Of a DNA stretch of 64,000 nucleotides, positions 30,938 through 44,280 are shown piece by piece. The stretch is taken from positions 23,654,703 to 23,718,702 of the forward strand of contig NC_090178.1 in NCBI RefSeq assembly GCF_024679245.1, in the 5' to 3' direction. The notes under the pieces were generated by a model that searched no databases, was not told the DNA's origin, and saw only the letters and a program-made list of their open reading frames with translations. Every line of letters begins with the position of its first letter. The first letter of the stretch is position 1. The translations under genes were made by a program, and so were the position numbers. Source of the DNA: Pseudorasbora parva (taxonomy: Eukaryota > Chordata > Actinopteri > Cypriniformes > Gobionidae).

Positions 30938-31253
30938 ATACCATTATGACCACTAACAGGTAAAGTGAATAACCTTAAGTGATTTATCTCTTCATCATGG
31001 CAACTGTTAGTGGGTGGGATATATTAGGTAGCAAGTGAACATTTTGTCCTTTAAAGTTGATTTGTTAGAAGCAAGAAAAATGGGCAAGAGGATTTGAGCA
31101 TCAAAATTGTGATGGTTTGATGACTGGGTCAGAGCATCTCCAGTGGAGTCCATGCCTTGATAGGTCAGGGCTGTTTTGGCAGCAAAAGGGACCAACAGAA
31201 TATTAGAAAGGTAGTAAATGTTATGCCTGAGCAGTGTATACATAATTAAGCAC
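30938..31253. mobile_element. Internally deleted Tc1-like element
   Basis: ACCATTATGACCACTAACAG at the left and GTTATGCCTGAGCAGTGTAT at the right match the ends of a fish Tc1-like transposon. The middle joins 5' leader to the last coding codons (GAGTCCATGCCTTGATAGGT, GGCTGTTTTGGCAGCAAAAG), so most of the transposase is deleted. Confidence 0.65.
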
Positions 31254-31267
31254 AGTACAAAGTCATA

Positions 31268-32480
31268 CACTCACCTAAGGATTATTAGGAACACCATACT
31301 AATAATGTGTTTGACCCCTTTGGTTTTCAGAACTGCCTTAATTCTACATAGCATTGACTCAACAAGGTGCTTAAAGCATTCTTTAGAAATGTTGGCCCAT
31401 ATTGATAGGATAACATCTTGCAGTTGATGGAGATTTGTGGGATGCACGTCCAGGGCACGAAGGTCCCGTTCCACTTCATCCCAAAGATGCTCTATTGGGT
31501 TGAGATCTGGTCACTGTTGGGGCCATTTTAGTAGTGACCTCATTGTCATGTTCAAGAAACCAATTTGAAATGATTCAAGCTTTGTGACATGGTGCATTAT
31601 CCTACTGGAAGTAGCCATCCGAGGATGGGTACATGGTGGTCATAAAGTGATGGACATGGTCAGAAACAATGCACAGGTAGGCCGTGGCATTTAAGCGATG
31701 CCCAATTGGTACTAAGAGGCAAAAAATGTGTGCAAAGAAAGCATCCCCCACACAATTACACCACCACCACCACCACCACCAGCAGCCTGCACAGTGGTAA
31801 CAAAGCATGATGGATCCATGCTCTCATTCTGTTTACGCCAAATTCTGACTCTACCATCTGAATGTCTACACAGAATTCAAGACTCATCAGACCAGGCAAT
31901 GTTTTTTCAGTCTTCAACTGTCAAATTTTGGTGAGCTTGAGCAGAATTGTAGCCTCTTTTTTCTATTTTTAGTGGAGATGAGTGGTACCCAGTGGGATCT
32001 TCTGCTGTTGTAGCCCATTCGCCTCAAAGTTGTGCATGTTGTGGCTTCACAAATGCTTTACTGCATACCTCGTTTGTAACAAGTGGTTATTTCAGTAAAA
32101 GTTACTCTTTTATTAGCTTGAATCAGTCGGCCCATTCTCCTCTGACCTCTAGCATCACAGGACTGCCGCATACTGGATGTTTTTCCCTTTTCACACCATT
32201 CTTTGTAAACCCTAGAAATGGTTGTGCATGAAAATCCCAGTAACTGAGCAGATTGAGAAAAACTCAGACCGGCCCGTCTGGCAACAACAACCATGCCACA
32301 CTCAAAATTGCTTAAATCACCTTTCTTTCCCATTCTGACATTCAGTTTGGAGTTCAGGAGATTATCTTGACCAGGACCACACCTCTAAATGCATTGAAGC
32401 AACTGCCATGTGATTGGTTGATTAGATAATTGCATTAATGAGAAATTGAACAGGTGTTCTAACAATCCTTTAGGTGAGTG
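31268..32480 (-). mobile_element. Tc1-like transposon, 1213 bp
   Basis: Ends CACTCACCTAAGGATTATTA and TAACAATCCTTTAGGTGAGT, with TA on each side (31266-31267, 32481-32482). Encodes a decayed transposase on the minus strand. Confidence 0.9.
31271..32333 (-). pseudogene. Tc1-like transposase, decayed
   Basis: N-terminus at 32333: MGKKGDLSNFECGM, then a paired-type helix-turn-helix (LLGFSCTTISRVYKEW) and RGQRRMGRL. Later pieces: HRLNATAYLCIVSDHVHHF, SDGYFQ, LNPIEHLW (after frame repair) and a C-terminus FKHLVESMLCRIKAVLKTKG near 31290. Several frameshifts and stops break it. A (CCA)n run at about 31757-31785 expands the Gly-rich segment before the VMVWG-like motif. Family length would be about 340 residues. 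Not active. Confidence 0.8.
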
Positions 32481-32593
32481 TATATTATTAATAAATAACA
32501 ATAAAAATAAAGTAATTTATTTTGCTTATGATTAATCGCTTGACAGCACTAAAAAAGACACACACACAAAGAAAACATTAAAATTGCTTTTAA

Positions 32594-34221
<1,628 letters not shown>

Positions 34222-34225
34222 TTAA

Positions 34226-34387
34226 AGGGACACTATGTAAAAAAAAAAAAAAAAACTTCTGCATTTTGTGGGAGAACATTGTTTTTGTTGTTCTTAGGCT
34301 CTCTGTGAATATGTGGGTGAATAATGAAACAATAGATAATAATGCTTTAACATAAACTCTGTTAAAGAGCTACGTATGGCAATGTAT
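34226..34387. repeat. Short repeat end with poly(A)
   Basis: AAGGGACACTATGTAA followed by a 17-A run resembles the left end of the element at 61510. The right end is missing. Confidence 0.35.
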
Positions 34388-34605
34388 GGGCCCTATTTTA
34401 GTGTTCTGAATGCATGGCGCAGGTGCACTCAGGGCATATCAGAATCCACTTTAGCTAGTTTAACTTTGGTAAAAACGCTCTGCACGCCAGGCACATGGTC
34501 CAAAAGGGTTGTACCTAGATTCTTAACGAGCCATGGGTGTATGTTGGGTGTAACGTGCAATAAACCAATCAGTCTCATTTCCCATTCCTTTTACAACATT
34601 TAACA
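34388..34605. repeat. GGGCCCTATTTTA repeat, partial
   Basis: Opens GGGCCCTATTTTAGTG and includes AACGTGCAATAAACCAATCA. Related, inverted sequence is in the element at 40700-41552. Confidence 0.65.
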
Positions 34606-36636
34606 TTTCAAATCCCTCAGTTCTCGCCATTTCCTGAAAAGCCAAGACAATGCGGATTCTGGTTTCATTACGAGCTTTGTTGCGTTCTCTTTTTTTCTAG
34701 CAGACTCTCCTCTGTCTGTTCTGCTTTTTTTTAAAACAGGTTTCCCTGTCAATTCAAGATTTAGGGGCTCCACTTCTCACTCGTTATGACTAACCTATTC
34801 CACTCCCACACCATGCTAACCAGAACAACTTGTGGATATGAAGCGACACATGATGTTGAGTGATACATGTATGCGATTTCATGAGAAACCCATCCTGTCG
34901 GGTCTAAAATATAAATGGCTTATAATTGGCTTATCATGGGGAATCAGGCAAAAACACATTGGATTGATGATATATTGACAAAAAAAATTAACAACAAAAT
35001 AAAGTTACTTAAGTGTACCTTTGTTTATTACATTTATTTTGTTGTTGTTGTTTTTTTAAACTCGGTTTACTTAAAGCACCCCCCCCCCCCCAATTTATTT
35101 AAGCTATTGTATTAAAAATCACAAAAATCATATTTATTTATTTAATAATATTTTTTAGGTATACAACACATACTAATGCATGTAGGCAGACAACACAAAT
35201 ACCAAGAGTACCATCAACAAACTCTTGCATATTTAGCTAACAAAACCCTCGTCTAAAGCACTTTACAATCATTGTTGTGGCATTGTTGCCCTCTGCTGGT
35301 GATATTGCGCACTCATCCGACTCAGCCCTGTCTCCAGCATTGTCTCTGCTCATTAGTGGCTTCTCATAATACACAAAGCAAACACGCAAACACACAAACG
35401 CGCACACACATCCACTTGTACGCACACAGTCTGACCTCGTTTGGTAAAACCACCCACTCTCTACTACTAAAATATTTATGCTGCCCTGATAATATGTTTT
35501 CTTTTATCATCATCATGATCATTAACCCCTCATAAACTTATATAAAATATACTTAAAATGCTAATTAATTTTATTTAATGACAACGGAATTCTACGAAAT
35601 CCCTACAATACCCTTTAACACATAAAAGTGTGTGTATATATGTGAAGAGTGCTATGTAAATCATGCTTGTATTCCATCAGTCTAGACTGATTCTGCAGTG
35701 CTGGCAATATAGAGGCAGGAGTCTGTCTGCTAACAGAGAAGTTAATGCTTATTCAGCAGGAAAGCAGTGGTGTAGCACTCCTCTGAGACCTCTCATTTTC
35801 ACACAGAGACACCAAAAGCCTACGAGCTCCATAGGTTAAAGCCGTATCATTTTGCATGCCGACTACACACGTTTCACAGATGGCATGCATGCAAAGGAAT
35901 GCAAATGTGTTTATCTACACTAGCATAAGCTGCTCTGTCAACAGCCTGGCTTCTTTGTGTTTGTTCTCTACATTTGTTTGCAGTGCTGTGAATTCATCCA
36001 AGAGGTTTTAGTTTAATTAGTGTATAGGTTCAACTAATGAGTTTATAACCTTCTGTGCAGTTACAGATATGATTGCTAAAAAAACAGGCTTAGCTCGATT
36101 AATTTACACTTTTATAAGAAGCAAGAAATTATTTTATTTTAGGATAATAATTGTGTATGAGTGGGTCTCTCTCTGTGTTATATGTGAATGTGTTAATTTT
36201 TGTTCTTCAGATAGCTGAAATTAAAATCAATTTAATTGTAATAATTTTTTATTTTATCAGTTTATATTATTTTAAGTAATTATTTTTTTATAAACCAGGT
36301 GGGATTGTTTTTAAAGCAAAACATTTCAAGCTAAATTTAAATCAAGCTATTAGAAGATAAAATAACATATGTATGTATTTTCTGATTAAGTTATATTAGT
36401 GAATATGTTCATGGTTTCTCTGTTATATATTGATGTGAACGCTGAATTTCGGTGGCCCTAGCGATATGAACATAATAGGGAAAAAAAAAGTTTTCAAATT
36501 TGTGTTCCATACTCTCCCTGTATGCCATTGGATAATAATCATATAGTCCCGCCTCAGACTCACACCATTTTTTGAGAAAATGTTGCTTTGTCAAGCTGGT
36601 AGCTCTGCATATTAAGGAGGGGTAGGAGGAAGTATT
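34606..36636. other. No recognisable gene
   Basis: AT-rich DNA. Short simple tracts only (C run near 35080, CA-rich strip near 35390). No exon or hairpin assigned. Confidence 0.3.
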
Positions 36637-36815
36637 TTAAAGGGACAGTTCACTCAAACATACAAATTTTGTCATCATTTCTACCATAATTTTCATGTCA
36701 TTCCAAAACATCTATGACTTTCTTTCTTCCATGAAACCTAAGAGAAGATATTCAGAATAAATTGTCCATATGCTAAAACCCAGTTTGGTTACCATCACTC
36801 TTCAAAATATTTATT
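36637..36815. repeat. Half of an AGTTCACTC fold-back MITE
   Basis: AAAGGGACAGTTCACTCAAA, GTCATTCCAAAACATCTATG and CAGTTTGGTTACCATCACTC are one arm; a (GTGA)n tract replaces the other. Confidence 0.65.
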
Positions 36816-36999
36816 TGTGTGAGTGAGTGAGTGAGTGAGTGCGTGCGTGCGTGTTCACAGCAAGCGGGACAAACTACACAAGCTCCACTTAGCACAATAT
36901 GTCAGGCAACCCCTGCATGTACCTCTACGAATCTGTATTTTTGCACAGAATAAAAAAAGATGAGCGACACGTCAAAAACCTGTGACAATCCTGTGGTAC

Positions 37000-37013
37000 G
37001 TTACCATGGCAAT
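37000..37013. promoter_or_regulatory. RFX X-box-like motif
   Basis: GTTACCATGGCAAT matches 12 of 14 positions of GTTGCCATGGCAAC. It sits just before a C/T-rich strip (37060-37420). Confidence 0.4.
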
Positions 37014-37777
37014 ACTCGGGCCTCCTTTAGCATGTTGCCAGGAAGATTATTTGGTTCTCCAGACTCTTGCCCTTTTTACTTTCCTCTCCCGCCACCATGA
37101 ATGTCATCAAGTTGCCTCCCTATTTCTGCCCCCACCGAGTCCCTCTTTCTGTCTCACTACTTTTGGACCACCTACGTCTCATCCGGTTCTCATTCTACAA
37201 CCCTGCCTTTCTTCATTTATCAAATCCCTTTATTTTCCCTTCCTCTGTTGACCTCTGCACTCCCCCTTGTTCTTTTTTAAAATCAAATCATCCATTGATG
37301 TCAACTCAACGTCTGGCTCGCAAGATGCTTTCCTGCTTTAATAACACCCCCTCTCTTCCAGTCTACAGTTTTTTAAATATTATCTCTCCATGCATCTCTT
37401 CCTTTCTTCCCAGCACTCTCACTCACCCTTTCCAAAACCCTTATGGACAGTTTCCATATAAATCCCAAAACTGGATAATAGGAAAGTCTAAAAGAGTGTT
37501 AATGTGTAACTGAGTGATTCAAGGTTAAAACTTAAAACGACGAGTCGACTTAATAATCTTTGAAAATGAGTCCACTCTGATGTTCCATTTCCAAACAGTT
37601 AAAATTATAAATAAATACACAGTGCAAGAGTCCTCTACAAGATGTGTTTGATTATACCATCTGGATGCTCAAAATTGATTGGGTGAATGTATGTTTTTAT
37701 AAGCTTATTGTACACGTTAAGTTAATCGCCCTTCACCGCTGCTTGATTGTAACGTGCACAGAATGCACACACACACA

Positions 37778-37839
<62 letters not shown>

Positions 37840-38146
37840 TGTCCTGTCAACACTGATCTGTGATTTATCAATAAAAAAGCTTAGAAACTGAAAAGTTATA
37901 GCATATACTTCTTAGTAACTAAAACCCACAGCTTCACTATTAGCAGAGAGACACTGCAAGGTGAAATTAAGTCACATGCAATAGCTTTCTCACCAATACA
38001 TTCATAAGTAATTTTCATGATGCTTCTTTATCGGTACCTGATTTAGAACAAGCAGAAATCTGTGATAAATTACGACCCAAAGATAAAATAACTGATGAAT
38101 ATAAGCTGCTATGTAGGAGCCTTGTGGACAGCACTGTGTCATATTA
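37014..38146. other. Pyrimidine-rich strip, (CA)n and unassigned DNA
   Basis: 37060-37420 is C/T-biased with open frames of low credibility. (CA)n at 37767-37834. No exon assigned. Confidence 0.35.
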
Positions 38147-39380
38147 AAGGGATAGTTCACCCAAGAATGAAAAAATTACCCAATGATTTACTCACCCTCA
38201 AGCAATTCTAGGTGTATATGATTTTCTTCTTTCAGACGAATACAATCAGAGATACATGTCCTGGTTTTTCCAACCTTTATAATTCAGTGATTGGAGGACT
38301 ACATTTTACTAAAATAACCATCTTCCAGTAACCCCGGACCTGAAGCATGACGTATCGACGAACACGGAAGCACAAAGGATAGAGCAAAACAAAACAGTGG
38401 TCACAAATTAGAAGTCTAAAACAATATTTTTTTTAATAAGAAATGACAGAGGATTTCGATATAAGAGAACAGGAGCTTGAGTTTGTTGCCCAGCCCCATT
38501 TTTTTTAACCGCGAGAGGCATAAAAAACTTAAAGTTTTAAATATGGATATTTTTCTTACACAAACGCATCTTTTGCTTTGCTTCAGAAGTTATTATAAAA
38601 GTTTACATCATAAAAGTACTACACACTAGCCTGACGTGGTCATACTCAATTCTAGTCAGAATATGAATGTGTTTTGTGCTCCATTGGGCTGTGATTATGG
38701 GGCCGAACCAGGAAAGACATCAATTGGATAGATCTACAACCAATCAGAGCAAAGAAGCGACGCATAACGTTAGTTGTCAAATGTCAACAGAACTCAACTG
38801 CACTGTGTTGCCAAGTCCGTGTTTTTTTCTGCCGGTTGTTTTCTATGTCCGCGGGTTGAAGCGACTATTATGTACTATTATGAAAAAAAAGATTTTAAGG
38901 AGACACAGTTACTTAACAACATTAATCATTATTTCAGAGAGAAATAGTGAAGGTGAATGCATATATACAAACAAGCTCTCCGTTTAGAATTTGAACAAAT
39001 ATAATCCAAGCGCCTTTGGTGATGTGCATGATTACGTTACTGTTGATCATCTGTCCATCATCATCTAAAGCCCACATCTATCACTCCTCTATGGATCGAG
39101 TCCAGACCAAACTACCCAAGCTCAAATGTTGTGGGCGGGGCTGTGGGCGGGGCTGAGTTAGGCTTATTAACCCCCTGGAGCCGTGTGGAGTACTTTTATG
39201 ATGGATGGATGCATTTATTTGGGCTTAAAAATGTCCTCCTTCATTTACTGCTATTATAAAGCTTAGAAGAGCCAGGACATTTTTTAATACATCTTCGATT
39301 GTATTCGTCAGAAAGAAGAATGTCATATACACCTCAATCATGGGCTAATTTTCCTTTTTGGGGGAACTATCCCTTTAAGC
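38147..39380. mobile_element. DNA element of the AAAGGGATAGTTCACCC type, long version
   Basis: Left TTAAAGGGATAGTTCACCCA, right GGGGGAACTATCCCTTTAA; the outer ~150 bp are inverted repeats (AATTCTAGGTGTATATGATT against ATCATATACACC-like sequence). The interior (38300-39200) has no recognisable ORF but holds tandem GTGGGCGGGGCT boxes near 39132. Confidence 0.7.
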
Positions 39381-40699
39381 GTTCGAGTCTCAGTTTGAGG
39401 TTCAGGATAATTTGTTCATTAATGACGTCATCGGTGTTTAGTTGTCATGGACTTGACTTTCATCAAATAACTGTCGGTTTTAAAAATCAGAAGTCATTCA
39501 ACACCTAGTGTGTACCCTTGAACATGATAAAATAAATGATAAACCATGATATAAGCAGTGGGTTTAATATTGATCTCTGTGACTTTAAATGGAGTTTTTT
39601 TTTAATACTGTATGCACTGTTTGACTAATGTAAGCCAGATATGGGCTCTTTCTCCACCATAAAGGCAAAATTAGATTTAGTTAAATCTACTTAGCCTCCT
39701 GAAAACAACAACAAAAAAATCCTGTCTTAGGCACTAGCAGAACAGCTCCTCAAAAACTTTAAAAATAAATATAAAACTAAATACAATTCTCAAAAATCAT
39801 ATCACCTTTCCACACATTTTCTTCCTGGGCAAATTTCAGCAGTAATCCCTTTCTGTCTCTTTGCAAAACCTCCGCTACATTTCAAGGTGGCAAATAAAGT
39901 GGTTAAGCGTGTTGCTATGGGAACACATTCCATGGCAACCCTGGGCAGCCCGGCAACGTGCCAAGCGGTTGCTAGGGCAGAGTTGTCAATCACGTCAGAG
40001 GGGTTAGTGTGTATGCCAGGCATGTTATTGGGACTGAGAAAACAGAGAGATACACACACACAGCTCTGGTCAGCTGCAAAATATTGAAGGTCAGCTGGCA
40101 TTGTAAGTGCACAATGGAATGCCAATGATATTCAGGAACAATCAGAAATATTCAAAGCAACTTGACATCAAATGAAGCTGCTTCTCCCGTTTAATGTAAG
40201 AAACACACAAATGTGGTAGTTAAAAAAATATTTCAATGATAAAAGCTGAGACATAAGGAGACCTACAAACCACGGCAGAAATATGAAAGATGTTAAAGTG
40301 GTCGTATTATGCCCTTGATTATTCAAAAAAAAAATGTTTTTCACATATTTTACATTATTTTACAGCACCTCTCTACCCAGTCCAAACGCTCAGTTTATTT
40401 CCGGGTGCGATGAAGCCGCTTCTTCAGAACATACGAAATTTGTTGTGATCGGTTAGCTGGCCTAGTGTGTAAATATTAGAGATGGAGTCAATTTCAAACC
40501 AATTCAAGCCTGGTGTTAACAAACAAGAGGATCGTGCAGATTGGATTTCATGCACAGACTTTACAAACACAGATTTCACTGGATATTTCACAGCAGTATG
40601 TGTGTGTGTTTTTTTTAGTTTTTTTTAGCAAATACATTTTAGATACAAAGTTATACACCAAATGTCAAACAAAGTTTTGGAAATGAGATGGAAAAAGAC
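39381..40699. other. Unassigned DNA with clustered X-box-like motifs
   Basis: No exon assigned. 39850-40100 is GC-richer and holds the motif pair at 39911-39939 and CGGCAACGTGCC nearby. Confidence 0.3.
39911..39939. promoter_or_regulatory. Paired RFX X-box-like motifs
   Basis: GTTGCTATGGGAAC (39911-39924, 12 of 14) and CATTCCATGGCAAC (39926-39939, 11 of 14) almost abut. Confidence 0.4.
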
Positions 40700-41552
40700 A
40701 TTGGGTCCTATCTCACACCCAGCGCAATGCAACGCCAGGCACAACGCAAGTGTTTTTTACTTTTATTATTTTCACGTCCACGTTTTTTAAATAGCAAATG
40801 CACTCACGCCCATCGGTTCGCCCATGGCCGTTCTAGTCTGAAAATTAGGGGCATTCAGGCGCATTGTTGTGCAGCCGCATTGTTGCGCAGATGCGTTGCT
40901 ATTTTGAGGCAACTAAAATAAACTGCACCACTGACCAACTGAAATCTGGTCTAAAGTCAATAGTGTCGATGTTTTGAGTTACTTAAAGGGATGGTTATTA
41001 AAATGCTTCTATAGGTGGGTGCACAACACGCGTACACTCTACTTATAGCAGACATAGGGACACGCAGCACACAAACATGCCAAATAATAAAAATAAAAGA
41101 ATTACAATGTAAAAGATTATAATTGTGTACGTAAAGATAAAAATGCCTACATGTCATAATTGATAGTCTTTGCATGGATCAGAATTGCCTATTTGCAGTA
41201 ATGATGAAAGAAATTGGGTGCTTATATAGCCAATATAAGTTGGCATAATATAAGTCGTTTTTAAACTGACTCGTCAGTTTAATATTCGGGTGCCTATATT
41301 CCGCCATGTAAATAAGAAATCAGCCATGGTGCAAGTGCAACTGGTTTTTAAAGGGAATGGAAGATAAGACAATAAAGATGGTTTATTGCATGTTACGCCC
41401 AAAATACAACCCTTTTGGACCATGCGCCTGGTGCACAGACCGCTTTTTCCATAGTTAAACTAACACAAGGTTTATTTAGATATGCCCTAAATGCACTAGG
41501 GCCATGCGCTTCAGACCAAACGCTCGCGCAGATCGTTAAAATAGGGCCCAAT
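40700..41552. mobile_element. Non-autonomous element with ATTGGGYCCTAT ends
   Basis: ATTGGGTCCTAT at the left mirrors ATAGGGCCCAAT at the right. The interior is rich in GCGCAATG- and CACGCCC-type motifs common to a cyprinid hAT-like family. Related to 34388-34605. Confidence 0.65.
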
Positions 41553-42003
41553 GTCTTCTCTAATGCAGTTCAACCAGGCCTTCTCCTGTTCTTTGTGTAT
41601 TCCATGGGTGGAGATTATTTAAAAGAGTAACATTGTGACTTCGCAAGCTCACCAAAAATTAAAAAAAAAAAATTGTAGTCCAACTTTTCGTTGTAGTTTG
41701 TGAAAGTGTATTCTATTAAATAAAGTACCTCCCTTTGGATGAGACTTTGATCAACATTACAGACTAATAAAGTTGAAAAAGTGAAAAAGCACTTAAAAAC
41801 CCTCTTTAAAGAAGATGAGCAGAGAAACACGCAACTGTCATAGAGGAACTGATAATAAACAATAACTAAATAACAATTTGGAGCTGCCACAAAATAGGCT
41901 GAGAGCAGTTTAAAGTTTCGATGTTTCCGCTTGATTGCGTGAGCACTGTAGGTATAGATAACAAAGGGTGGAGAATGATAGTGGGAAAGAAAAGTGTGGT
42001 TAC

Positions 42004-42111
42004 CTGATCACGGACCAGCTGGTCTCCTTTGAGCTGTACGTCGCATGAGGAGTGAACACCTGAAGTCCCGGAGGAGGACAAGAGCGGATCTCAGGTCAGG
42101 CGTGCCAGTTT
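42004..42111 (-). other. Candidate non-coding exon
   Basis: On the minus strand a strong acceptor (TTTTGAACACTCTTTTGTC then TTTTCAG) precedes 108 bp of GC-rich sequence ending GATCAG before GTAACC. All three frames contain a stop, so it would be non-coding. It could be an exon of the let-7d/mir-125a primary transcript, which would run in this direction. No transcript evidence available. Confidence 0.3.
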
Positions 42112-42227
42112 CTGAAAAGACAAAAGAGTGTTCAAAAGATATAACAAATATACACATAGCATTGTACATACAGTGGCCACAGAAACTGTAGTACAGTTTA
42201 CAAAAAAAGTTTCACAACATTGATGAA

Positions 42228-42289
<62 letters not shown>
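42228..42289. repeat. (AAT)n microsatellite
   Basis: About 20 AAT units. Confidence 0.95.
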
Positions 42290-42291
<2 letters not shown>

Positions 42292-42420
42292 GTTTCCTGA
42301 GCAGCAAATCAGCATATCAGAATGATTTCTGAAGGGTCAGGTGACACTAAAGACTGAAGCAATGATGCTGAAAAATTAGCTTTGCAATCACATAAAAACA
42401 TAACGCATTAAAATATATTA
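42290..42420 (-). repeat. Repeat family A fragment
   Basis: CCTGAGCAGCAAATCAGCAT and GGGTCAGGTGACACTAAAGA are the complement of the family A core. Confidence 0.65.
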
Positions 42421-43239
42421 AAGTAATAGCGCTAAACAAATACCGTAACATTTTTTGTGGAATGTGTTGCTAGTCTTTCTTTAAAAACAATCCCACTTTG
42501 TTTTATAATTCAAAATGACTGAATTAATGATTTTAATGGAAAAACATCAGCTTGAAGTTATTTTCTGCCTTTTGTTTGCATGAATGTGCTCTCTCTCTCT
42601 TCTCTCTCTTTCTCTCTCTCTCTCTTTAAAATCCAGATGCAGGGTTTTCCCCTGACGCATCATCTTACCCAGATAATTGTGACATCATGCCAAGAATGCA
42701 CATAAGTGTTTAAATATAGACAAACTCCAGCCCCAGATCTCTGGTATGTATTTCATATTTTATGTCTGTTTTGACAAGCTTCTGTGTTCATCTGCATAAC
42801 AAAAAAAATGCACCCTCCTGCCTGGCAGTAATCTTATCTGCACACGGCATATTAAAAAGGTCACATACAGGTCAACGCTCACGACGGAAATAAAACTGAA
42901 ATGAAAGGAGCCGTCAGAAATCAAAGTAAGTTCATTTTCATCACCCATTATCTTCATTTATGCGGCTATCAGGGAGAGAAAACCAAATAAATTCTCTGTT
43001 CCAGGCCAATTTCATAGTCTGAAGCATAACGTATCTAACACCATTAAACAGAGCAACATAAATTCCCATGAGCTGTTATTCTGTTCCACATACTTTGTGT
43101 CCTAGGGTGAGAACAGAACCCACGCTAATCTTATCAGTCCTGACGAGGACTCACAGCGAGTCACAACAATTCTCAGAGGAGAGTAGGAAGCATGCTGCAG
43201 TTCTGGCTAGAGAGGATTAATTTCAAAGGCTTGTCAGGC
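42421..43239. other. No recognisable gene
   Basis: (CT)n at about 42588-42625. Otherwise non-repetitive and unassigned. Confidence 0.3.
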
Positions 43240-43835
43240 CTAGTTCACTGGAGTCAAGTGTAAATAGGACTTATATTATGCTTGATAGTCCTTTTACTAT
43301 CCATGATTGCCAAAGTGGTCCTTTTATACGCATATTTATATGATTATGTTAATAGTTTGGTGGTATCTTTAGAGATCTTTACAGATTGCAGTAGCAATTT
43401 GTCAAAATAAACCACTTTAATCTGTAATCACTTTTTCTGTCTTTTGGTTGGTGGAGTATTAGTTTTTCTTCATTAATAAATCTTCACCAAAACTGAAATC
43501 TACTAATAATATACAGTTGACTTCTAAAACCAGAAATAACATCTATTCGTCAATGCTTTACTCATTTGTCAATATAATTCAATGATCAAAAGTGACAGTA
43601 AAGACGTTTATAATATTACAAAATATTTACATTTCTTATAATAATTTGTGCTGTTCTTTTTGAACTTTCAATTGTTGAATGCATATTCAATTGTTTTCAA
43701 CATTGATAATAAGAAAAGTTTCTTGAGCAGCAAATCAGCAAATCAGAATAATTTCTGGAGGATCATGTAACACTGAAGACTGGAGTAATGATGCAGAAAA
43801 TTTTGCTTTGATGAAAGGAATTAATTACATTTTAA
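43240..43835 (-). repeat. Long family A copy, inverted relative to 48215-48878
   Basis: 43240-43595 (AGTTCACTGGAGTCAAGTGT, ATCCATGATTGCCAAAGTGG, GTTTGGTGGTATCTTTAGAG) matches 48515-48878 in reverse complement. 43600-43835 is the family A core. Confidence 0.75.
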
Positions 43836-44280
43836 AGGTGTCATGAACTGGCTTTAAAAAATATATATATACTGTTGTCTGAGGGCCTAATTGTGTGGTT
43901 TTTACATTCAAAACATCATAACTAATAAGTAATATGCCATTTTCTACACTGGTTTTGAGGCTCTCTACTGAACGCTGGGTTTTGATGGGCATGTCGCACT
44001 GGAGACTTAGAAGTAAACGCCCACGGCTAGGATTGGATAAGATTTGCATATTTAATGAGCTTCATCTCCCCTGTCAGTTTATTTCACATGAGGGATTGTT
44101 TTGAAAGCATAATTTTCTCGATCACAGGGCTCGTAAACGTCTTTTCCAAACACAATGATTTATTTCTCATCCATCCGTGATTGATTGAAATATTATTTTT
44201 GTATTACTTGTATTACCTGCCCGATCTGTGGATATAAGCATGAACCGTGCACACACACCCAGATCAAGAAAGGAATATTA

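Larger units (their letters stand above)
30723..32551. mobile_element. hAT-like element containing two Tc1-like insertions
   Basis: Left end TAGGGCTGTCAAACGATTAA (with a repeated GATTAATC), right end GATTAATCGCTTGACAGCAC. No clear 8-bp duplication. A (CA)n run is at about 30808-30838. Two Tc1-like elements, at 30938-31253 and 31268-32480, sit inside. Confidence 0.65.

Noticed and set aside
37097..37513. 139-codon frame with a textbook GCCACCATGA start context
   Set aside because: C/T-biased sequence, no recognisable domain and no splice structure; most likely composition.
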